Shown piece after piece: positions 57,494-64,000 of a stretch of DNA of 64,000 nt. The position numbers and the translations under genes were made by a program. The DNA is from CAYZJD01 sp964483455 (GTDB lineage: Bacteria > Acidobacteriota > Terriglobia > Bryobacterales > Bryobacteraceae), in assembly GCA_964483455.1 (NCBI GenBank), contig CAZACK010000001.1, forward strand, positions 1-64,000. Reading direction: 5' to 3'. The notes beneath the pieces are model-generated. The model ran no database searches, was not told the origin of the DNA, and saw only the letters and a program-made list of their open reading frames with translations. Numbering within the stretch: the first letter of the stretch is position 1; every line of letters starts with the position of its first letter.

Positions 57494-57497
<4 letters not shown>
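56298..57497 (+). CDS. deoB: Phosphopentomutase DeoB
   Basis: 399 aa from the GTG at 56298. Core motifs: RRVVWIVLDSVGIGETPDAA (first metal-binding Asp), SPGKDTTTGHWEMAGIHLAR with the catalytic Thr, ASGTEIIDRLGAEHMRTGSP, and LMLTADHGCDPTTPSTDHSR (Asp-His pairs). Converts ribose-1-phosphate and ribose-5-phosphate (nucleoside salvage). The first about 12 residues, VTGYVIPNFAGG, come from a 29-bp repeat (56300-56328); other DeoB proteins begin at the following FRRVV. tpiA overlaps its end by 4 bp. Confidence 0.94.
56300..56328 (+). repeat. 29-bp direct repeat, copy 1 (start of deoB)
   Basis: The segment beginning GACAGGCTACG and ending TTTCGCCG is identical, base for base over 29 nt, to 58254-58282. 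It is followed by a perfect palindrome CGGCGGAA-TC-TTCCGCCG (56327-56344), which is absent from the second copy. This copy supplies the first deoB codons. Confidence 0.9.
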
Positions 57498-58243
<746 letters not shown>

Positions 58244-58253
58244 AGAAATCGGC

Positions 58254-58282
58254 GACAGGCTACGTAATCCCCAATTTCGCCG
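58254..58282 (+). repeat. 29-bp direct repeat, copy 2 (after tpiA)
   Basis: Identical to 56300-56328 and in the same orientation, about 1.95 kb apart, bracketing deoB-tpiA. The sequence after it (GCGGCGC and GGCGCC motifs) differs from copy 1. The rest of the 155-bp gap (58244-58398) to the convergent phosphoesterase gene shows no other feature. Confidence 0.9.
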
Positions 58283-58398
58283 CCCGCTGTGCGGCGCATC
58301 AAGGCGCCGTGCTCGGGTAGTTCGGCCAAACACCGGGCGTCTGGATCGGCCTTGTCGATCGGCCCGCGTAGTCCGCCGCCGGCATTGGCAACGGCCAA

Positions 58399-59637
58399 TC
58401 AGGGAACAGGCCAGCCCAAGCTGCGCGCGGCCTGAGCCAATTCGGCCCAGTGGCTGGGCGCGGGTGCCGCGCCCGCGCGGCACGGAACACCGAACGGACC
58501 CGGCGGAACAGCAAAATCCGGTGCCGTGTAGTCCGGCGAGGCGAAATCGAGAACCTGAGCGATGTTCGCGGCATATTGATCGCGCACTGTTAGCGGCCTG
58601 AGCCCCCACCGCCACTCGATCATCTTCAGAATGGACGTGTGGTCATAGACATTCTTGGCGACGAAACCGCGGCGCGCCCACGGAGCGACCATCAAACCGG
58701 GCACGCGAAATCCCCGCAGGCTCGTGGCCGGATGCGGGTCCGGCGCGGTAATGGGAGGAACGTGTTCGAAGAAACCGCCCCACTCGTCGTAATTGAAGAG
58801 CAGCACCGTGCTCGACCACAGCGGGCCGGTCGTTACCGCCCGGTAGACCGAGTACATGAATGCTTCCCCGTTCCGGATGTCGGCGTGCGGCTCGTCACAG
58901 TTGGACGTCCCGTTCTCCAAGCCGAGGAACGTGGGCTCGACAAATGCGACCTGGGGCAATGTCCCGGCGGCGCAGTCGTCGAAGAACCGCGAGATGCCGC
59001 GGGCGATGCCGAGATAGCGCAGCCCCCACAAGGCCAGGAACGGCAAGTCGCTGAAGTAGTACAGGCCGCTGATACCCCGCGCCGAGAGACGGTCCCAGAT
59101 GGTCGGAAGCTGCGAAATCGCCAGTGTGTTCCTGATCCTGTCGGTTTGCGCCGAGTGCATGAAGAAGCGGTTCGGATACGTGGGCCCCATGGTTGCGGAG
59201 AAGTAGCGATCGAATGTGGTCCAGGCCGGCGCCGCGGGGCCGAGAAAGGCAAGATCGCTCGCCTCGTAGTATCCGATCGCGAAAACGTCGTTCGCGGGTG
59301 TTTTCAGCCACCCGTCACACAGGCCGCCGTTGTACTCCACGCGGCCTCCGGCATACGAGTGGTCCGGGTTCGGATGCCCGCAGCCCTGGTAGTCCTGTAG
59401 ATGGGAGGTCGAGAAGGGATTCCCGTCGATGTCATAGTAAGTGGCATGTTGTTGCCCGTCGGCTCCGGGCAACCATCCGAGGAAGTGATCGAACGAGCGG
59501 TTCTCCATCATCACGACGATGACGTGCTCGATGCCCGATTCGGACGGCGGCGGCAGCGCCGCCTGCGCCTCCGAATCGACAAGCGCTGCGGCAGTCACTG
59601 AGGTAGCTTTCAGGAAGTCCCGGCGTGAATAGGTCAT
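58399..59637 (-). CDS. Tat-exported phosphoesterase (phospholipase C / acid phosphatase family)
   Basis: 412 aa from the ATG at 59637, preceded by GGGAG (longer open frame upstream ignored). N-terminal twin-arginine signal SRRDFLKATSVTAAALV. Family motifs: HVIVVMMENRSFDHFLGWLP near the mature start, NGTSNCDEPHADIRNGEAFM, LLFNYDEWGGFFEHVPPITA, and RVPGLMVAPWARRGFVAKNV plus YDHTSILKMIEWRWGLRPLT. Such enzymes hydrolyse phospholipids or phosphomonoesters outside the cytoplasm. It is separated by 64 bp from the upstream glycosidase-like gene; co-transcription is possible. Confidence 0.9.
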   Translation of the reverse strand: MTYSRRDFLKATSVTAAALVDSEAQAALPPPSESGIEHVIVVMMENRSFDHFLGWLPGADGQQHATYYDIDGNPFSTSHLQDYQGCGHPNPDHSYAGGRVEYNGGLCDGWLKTPANDVFAIGYYEASDLAFLGPAAPAWTTFDRYFSATMGPTYPNRFFMHSAQTDRIRNTLAISQLPTIWDRLSARGISGLYYFSDLPFLALWGLRYLGIARGISRFFDDCAAGTLPQVAFVEPTFLGLENGTSNCDEPHADIRNGEAFMYSVYRAVTTGPLWSSTVLLFNYDEWGGFFEHVPPITAPDPHPATSLRGFRVPGLMVAPWARRGFVAKNVYDHTSILKMIEWRWGLRPLTVRDQYAANIAQVLDFASPDYTAPDFAVPPGPFGVPCRAGAAPAPSHWAELAQAARSLGWPVP

Positions 59638-59701
59638 GTCTGATCTCCCGGAGATGCGGCTTGGCTTCGATTCTGATGGCAGGAGGAGGACCGCGTCAAG
59701 C

Positions 59702-60847
59702 TCAGCCCTTGCGGGGCACAACCCTGTCCAGGCCAAGCCCGTTGAAATATCGCGCCAGCACCGCGATGTTGCGATCGTTGACCGCAAACCGGTCCGTGCC
59801 TTGAAAAGCCGAAACGGGCTTGGCGAGGTACTCCGCCACCGGTAGCGGCAGCGAATTGTCGCGCGGCTCGGCGAAGCCGTACAGGTCGACGTCCTTGTTC
59901 GCCGGGTCCGACAGGTAAGCGCCGGCGTCGTGGGTCTGCCAGCCCACCAGGCACTGAATGAGCCGCGTGTGTGACCCGACCATACCCTTCGCCGCCTCGA
60001 AATACTCCCGGTTCGGCGCTTCGTTCAGCACCCAGTCCACTTCCTTGAGCATCCGCGAGCCGGCCACCGTCGGCTCGGTGAGGTTGTTGCACGAAAGGAA
60101 GATGATCGAGCGCGGGTCGGCTCGCTTCGTCGTCTCGTGAATCCGCCGCCAGCAGCGGTCGATGGCCTTCCGCTCGTAGTCCAGCACGTCCTCGGGCGAC
60201 GGCTTGCCGCTCGCCGGGAACTTCTTGCCGGTGAGCTTCTCGTAGAGCTTGCGCTCGCACTCGATCCAGCCGTTCTCGCGGAGCTTCTTGCTCGGGTTCC
60301 AGACCCAGTCGAGCATGTAGCCATCGATCCCTGTCCGCTTGACGGCGTCTTCGACGGAGCGGCAGAAAAAGTCGAGGTACTCGTCGGTGAACGGGATGTG
60401 GAGCGTAGACGGCGAACCGTAACTCAAATCGGGATGTTCTTGTCCCCATCGCGTGTTCGCGCCTGGAGTGAAATAGCCCACCACCAGCATCTTCTTCGTG
60501 TGCCCGAGCCGCGCCACCTCCCGCAGGAAGTCGTGCTTCAGTCCGGGCTGCGGAGGGGCGAACCCTCCCTTGTACCAGGCGTAGCCGTTGCAGGACACGC
60601 AGAACGTCTGAATCACGTTCGCGCCCAGCGCTTCATACCACGCGACATGCTCCTCCGGCGAGGCATCTGCCCAGTGGCCGAATCGGGCAAAGTCGTTGTG
60701 CCACCCCTCGTGGCGCGGGCGCCGCCAGTTGAAGTCGATGCAGAAGGCCTTGATGGGCCGCGGAACCGGCAGCCCCGAAGGAGCCTGCACCGCCCGAGCC
60801 ATCGCGGCGGACGCCGATGTGATGAGAAAGGATCTGCGGGTGATCAC
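59702..60847 (-). CDS. Secreted protein, putative glycoside hydrolase-like (TIM-barrel type)
   Basis: 381 aa from a GTG at 60847, preceded by GGAGG at 7 bp. N-terminal Tat-like signal TRRSFLITSASAAMARAV. The mature part resembles alpha-L-fucosidase or related TIM-barrel proteins: FARFGHWADASPEEHVAWYE, ANVIQTFCVSCNGYAWYKGG, TGIDGYMLDWVWNPSKKLRE (a possible Asp site) and SIIFLSCNNLTEPTV. The exact family is uncertain. It lies 1 bp after the end of the sugar transporter gene and shares its operon, so a role in sugar release is inferred. Confidence 0.65.
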   Translation of the reverse strand: MITRRSFLITSASAAMARAVQAPSGLPVPRPIKAFCIDFNWRRPRHEGWHNDFARFGHWADASPEEHVAWYEALGANVIQTFCVSCNGYAWYKGGFAPPQPGLKHDFLREVARLGHTKKMLVVGYFTPGANTRWGQEHPDLSYGSPSTLHIPFTDEYLDFFCRSVEDAVKRTGIDGYMLDWVWNPSKKLRENGWIECERKLYEKLTGKKFPASGKPSPEDVLDYERKAIDRCWRRIHETTKRADPRSIIFLSCNNLTEPTVAGSRMLKEVDWVLNEAPNREYFEAAKGMVGSHTRLIQCLVGWQTHDAGAYLSDPANKDVDLYGFAEPRDNSLPLPVAEYLAKPVSAFQGTDRFAVNDRNIAVLARYFNGLGLDRVVPRKG

Positions 60848-60848
60848 G

Positions 60849-62213
60849 TTAATGCCTCCATAACCGCTCGATTTCCTCGAGCGTTTTCCCTTTTGTTTCC
60901 GGAGTAAGTCGCCAGACAATCACATAGGTGGTGACGCACATGGCGCCATAGACCCAGAACGCCCCGGTAACCGTGATCGCGCTGACCAGCGACAGGAACG
61001 TCATGGTCAGCGCGACGCAGGCCACCCAGAGGCTGATGGTGGCGATCGACATGGCTCGCCCGCGCACTCGCGTCGGGAAGATCTCGGCGAGCACCACCCA
61101 GACTCCCGGCCCGAGTCCCACCGCGAAGGCGGCCACGCAGAACAACATGATGCCGAGCACCAGCATCGCCGGCGGCGGCTGGATCAGGAACGCCGCGCCG
61201 AGCAGGATCTGGCAAACCGCCATGCACCCCGACGACAGCATCAGCAGCGGCCGGCGTCCGGCTTTGTCAATCACCCACAGTGCGACAATCGTCGCCAGGA
61301 AATTAATCAGCCCGATGATGACGTTGGCGCCGATCGCCGCCGATTCGCTGTGGTTCCCGACTTGCTCCTTGAAAATGATCGAGCCGTAGAACAGCACCGT
61401 GTTGATGCCGGTGACCTGTTGTAGAATTGCCAGCGCCACTGCGATCGCCAGCGCCCGCCGGAAGCCTGGTTGCAGCAGCTCTGCCAGCGTCCCGCTCTCC
61501 TCCGCGATCGCCTCCTTGATCTGCTCCAACTCGATCGCCGCCTGGCTGCTCCCGCCGACCCTGGTGAGGACCCGCAGCGCCTCGTCCGCCCGGTCCGTCT
61601 CGGTGAGCCACCGCGGGCTTTCCGGCACGAAGAACAGAGCGATAAAGAACGCGATCGATGGAACGGCCGCGACGGCGAACATGTACCGCCACCCGGCCGG
61701 GCCGAGAAACGATAGCCGCCAGTTCACGAAGTACGCCAGCAGAATCCCGGTGACGATCGCGAACTGGTTCAGCGACACCAGCCGTCCGCGAATGCCCGGA
61801 GGCGACACCTCGGCGATGTAGAGCGGCGCCAGCATCGAAGCCACGCCCACGCCGACTCCGCCCAGAAATCGGGCCGCGGCGAACTCGGCGAGGTTCCGCG
61901 GCAGAGCGGCGCCGATCGACGACACCGCGAACAGCAGGGCGGATAGCAGCAGGATGCGGCGGCGGCCGAAGCGATCGCTCAGCCAGCCGGCCACGGCCGC
62001 CCCGAACACGCAGCCGATCAGCAGCGCGCTCGCCGCCGCCTCGGTCTGGAACTCCGTCAGCCGGAACTGGTCGCGGAGAAAGATGATCGCTCCGTTGATC
62101 ACCGCGATGTCGAAGCCGAACAGCAGGCCGGCAGTCGCGGCCACAATCGACACCATGTAGACAAACAGCGCACTCCCCCGGCCGGCCGCGGTGGTTGCCG
62201 GAGTCATCCTCAC
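60849..62213 (-). CDS. MFS sugar porter
   Basis: 454 aa with 12 predicted transmembrane helices. Sugar-porter signatures: TAGLLFGFDIAVINGAIIFL, GWLSDRFGRRRILLLSALLF, FVPESPRWLTETDRADEALR, LAILQQVTGINTVLFYGSII, and the C-terminal PETKGKTLEEIERLW. Imports a hexose or similar sugar by proton symport, probably a product of the neighbouring GH2 enzyme. Overlaps the GH2 gene stop by 4 bp. Confidence 0.94.
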   Translation of the reverse strand: MRMTPATTAAGRGSALFVYMVSIVAATAGLLFGFDIAVINGAIIFLRDQFRLTEFQTEAAASALLIGCVFGAAVAGWLSDRFGRRRILLLSALLFAVSSIGAALPRNLAEFAAARFLGGVGVGVASMLAPLYIAEVSPPGIRGRLVSLNQFAIVTGILLAYFVNWRLSFLGPAGWRYMFAVAAVPSIAFFIALFFVPESPRWLTETDRADEALRVLTRVGGSSQAAIELEQIKEAIAEESGTLAELLQPGFRRALAIAVALAILQQVTGINTVLFYGSIIFKEQVGNHSESAAIGANVIIGLINFLATIVALWVIDKAGRRPLLMLSSGCMAVCQILLGAAFLIQPPPAMLVLGIMLFCVAAFAVGLGPGVWVVLAEIFPTRVRGRAMSIATISLWVACVALTMTFLSLVSAITVTGAFWVYGAMCVTTYVIVWRLTPETKGKTLEEIERLWRH

Positions 62214-64000
62214 GGCCTCCAGACTCGCGTGTAAGCCGAGAAGCCCGTGGGTCTGACGACGTCGAACTGAATCCGCAGCGGCGCCTTCTCCCGGAAGACC
62301 AGGCGCAGCGTCGCCTGCTCTCCAGGAGCCAGTTGCGGGAGAGCCGCCTCCAGTCGCTCGAGCGGAATCTCGCCGTAGCCGTACAACACCGCCCTAAGCG
62401 TGTAGCCCGCGAGCGTGTAAGCCGGCGCCGTCTTTCGGGCACGGACCGTCACCTCCATCGCCGCCGGCTGCCCCGCCACGCTCACCGACTCCACCGGACT
62501 CGACTCCGACCGGAGCGCTTCAAACGAAGGCTTGCGCGCGCCATAGACATCCACCACGCCGTGGACCCGCTGCTTCATCACCCCGAGACCCTTGTCGCCG
62601 ATGTGGGTGCGGTAGTCGTTGTAGCAGAAGAAAACCAGTCCCGAGACAAAGTCGCGCTCGCGGAAGATCCGGTTGTGCTCGCGCAGGATTTCCATCCGCC
62701 GCGCGTCTCCTTCCGGCCGGTCCGCCGTGCAAGCGCAGTAGCCGTACTCGGAGATCACGATCGCCTTGCCGGGAAACGCCCGGTGGATCTCGTCGAGGTT
62801 CCGCGCCAGGTCCGCCGGCGTGCCGGCGAACCAGCTCTCGTAGTACTCGTTCCACATGACGTAGTCCATGAGCCCGGCGACGTCCTTCTCCGGCGTCTGT
62901 TGCAGCGAGTTGGACGCGTAAGTCACCAGCCGCTTCGGGTCGAGCTTCTTCGCTTCCTCGTGCATCCGTTTGGCGAAGGCGTACGCCGGAGGGTTCTGGC
63001 CCCCGATTTCGTTCGATACTCCCCACGAGAAGATGCACGGATGGTTGCGGTCCCGCGCGATCATCTCGCGCAACTGCTCCAGCCCGTTCCGCATGATGGC
63101 CTCGGACGGCTCGCGCTCCATCCCCGCGAACGTCTGCGGCCCCCACGTCGGCACCTCGGTCTGGATCAGGATGCCGTGCCGGTCGCAATAATCCAGCACC
63201 CGCCGGTCCTGCTGCCAGTGCACCCGCGTGTAGACGCAGTTCAGCTCCTTCATGTCGGCGTGGTCGTGCTCGATCCAGGAGGCCGGCTCGGCCATGCCGT
63301 ACTCCGGGTTGCTGCCCGCCATCCGCTCCACGCCCACGAGGCGCACCCGCTCGCCGTTCAGGTAGAAACCGCTGTCGCGGCTCTCGATCTTCCGCACGCC
63401 AAATGTCTCGGTGACCGCGTGCCCGGAGCTGAGGCGAAGCTGCAATTCGTACAGATGCGGGTGATCGAAGTGCCAAAACTCCGCCCGGTCGATCGCCAGC
63501 GGTGGAATCTCCACCATCGCCGCTTCTCCGGCCTTCAGCGAATAGCGCGCGGCGTCGTCCTTTTGCGCCACCGCCAGTCCAGTGGCTTCGTGCACGACGC
63601 GCGGGCTGATGGTGCCCTCGGCCGCCTTCACGTCCAGGTTGCGGATCAGCGCCCGGACGCGCACCTCAGCTCTCTTCATCGCCAGGTCCGGCTCGGCGTC
63701 GATCTCCACCCTCTCGACAAACACCTTCGGAGTCACCAGCAGACTGACCGGCCGGTGGATCCCCCCGTCGTGCGCCCAGTCGCTGGACCTGCCGCGCGGC
63801 AGCATCCGGTCGTCGAAAGCGTTGTCCACGCGCACCCGGACGGTGTTGTGCTCGTCGAACCTCAGCAGCCCGGTGATGTCGAATGCAAAAGCGGTGTAGC
63901 CCTTGCCCAGGTGCTCGCCCACTTGCTGGTCATTGATCCAGACGGTGGCCGAGTGAAACACCGCCTCGAACTCGATTCGCACCGCGCCCGAGGCCCATTC
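62210..64000 (-). CDS. Glycoside hydrolase family 2 enzyme (beta-galactosidase/glucuronidase type), 5' end outside window
   Basis: At least 596 aa; the reading frame is open to the window end, where it reads EWASGAVRIEFEAVFHSATV in the sugar-binding domain. The acid/base Glu lies in IFSWGVSNEIGGQN and the nucleophile Glu in GKAIVISEYGYCACTAD, both at the expected spacing in the TIM barrel. FGVRKIESRDSGFYLNGERV marks the linker domain. Hydrolyses beta-linked sugars; specificity cannot be told. First gene of an operon with the MFS transporter and the glycosidase-like gene. No signal peptide can be judged. Confidence 0.92.
   Translation of the reverse strand, partial: EWASGAVRIEFEAVFHSATVWINDQQVGEHLGKGYTAFAFDITGLLRFDEHNTVRVRVDNAFDDRMLPRGRSSDWAHDGGIHRPVSLLVTPKVFVERVEIDAEPDLAMKRAEVRVRALIRNLDVKAAEGTISPRVVHEATGLAVAQKDDAARYSLKAGEAAMVEIPPLAIDRAEFWHFDHPHLYELQLRLSSGHAVTETFGVRKIESRDSGFYLNGERVRLVGVERMAGSNPEYGMAEPASWIEHDHADMKELNCVYTRVHWQQDRRVLDYCDRHGILIQTEVPTWGPQTFAGMEREPSEAIMRNGLEQLREMIARDRNHPCIFSWGVSNEIGGQNPPAYAFAKRMHEEAKKLDPKRLVTYASNSLQQTPEKDVAGLMDYVMWNEYYESWFAGTPADLARNLDEIHRAFPGKAIVISEYGYCACTADRPEGDARRMEILREHNRIFRERDFVSGLVFFCYNDYRTHIGDKGLGVMKQRVHGVVDVYGARKPSFEALRSESSPVESVSVAGQPAAMEVTVRARKTAPAYTLAGYTLRAVLYGYGEIPLERLEAALPQLAPGEQATLRLVFREKAPLRIQFDVVRPTGFSAYTRVWRP

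Overview
The window is about 64 kb of GC-rich, gene-dense bacterial chromosome from a Gram-negative organism: it has P-ring and L-ring flagellar genes, a lipoprotein and Tat-type signals. The mix of families (DUF1080, DUF2339/DUF3999, a Gly-rich TPR exoprotein, RR-motif secreted enzymes, dnaK-dnaJ-hspR) most resembles Acidobacteriota of the Bryobacterales/Solibacter type. That placement is inference; there is no rRNA or other phylogenetic marker search behind it. I see no tRNA, rRNA, CRISPR array or intact insertion sequence, and no gap longer than about 260 bases without a gene.

Layout. 1-2156: end of dnaK, dnaJ and an HspR-type repressor. 2239-8162: a small secreted protein, a lipoprotein, a DUF3999/DUF2339 membrane pair and a secreted TPR protein. 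8228-11290: a polysaccharide-type methyltransferase, queF and a TIGR00300 (LOR/SDH) gene, overlapping on the minus strand. 11330-12121: a mazEF-like toxin-antitoxin pair between two copies of a 93-bp repeat, the outer one a relic of the TIGR00300 gene start. 12122-16507: a four-gene minus-strand operon (methyltransferase, ATP-grasp/HAD fusion, radical SAM/SPASM protein, DegT-type aminotransferase) divergent from flagellin.

16768-51697 is a nearly complete flagellar gene block. It runs fliC, fliD and a small chaperone-like gene; flgB-flgC-fliE-fliF-fliG-fliH-fliI-fliJ; a lytic transglycosylase; flaG-fliS; a minus-strand operon flgF-(repeat protein)-flgG-flgA-flgH-flgI-flgJ; a divergent plus-strand operon fliK-flgD-flgE-fliN-fliO-fliP-fliQ-fliR-flhB-flhA-flhF-fliA-fliY/fliN-like-DUF2802-like; a sigma54 activator; and flgM-flgN-like-flgK-flgL. 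motA, motB, fliL, fliM, flhG, csrA, fliW and chemotaxis genes are not seen here.

Regulation can be read from the DNA. Sigma28-like promoters precede fliC, flaG-fliS and flgM-flgN-flgK-flgL, and fliA and flgM are both present. Sigma54-like (GG-N10-GC) sites precede flgB, fliK and flgF, and a GAFTGA-containing activator is encoded in the cluster. The flagellin leader carries what looks like a two-site CsrA target, one GGA in a hairpin loop and one overlapping the Shine-Dalgarno sequence.

51759-64000: a DUF1080 protein, an isoprenylcysteine-methyltransferase-like membrane protein, a YebC/PmpR regulator, ruvC, a secreted hypothetical protein, a TlpA-like thioredoxin, deoB and tpiA (the last two bracketed by a 29-bp repeat). 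On the minus strand follow a Tat-exported phosphoesterase and a sugar-use operon (GH2 glycosidase, sugar-porter MFS, putative glycosidase), with the GH2 gene cut by the window end.
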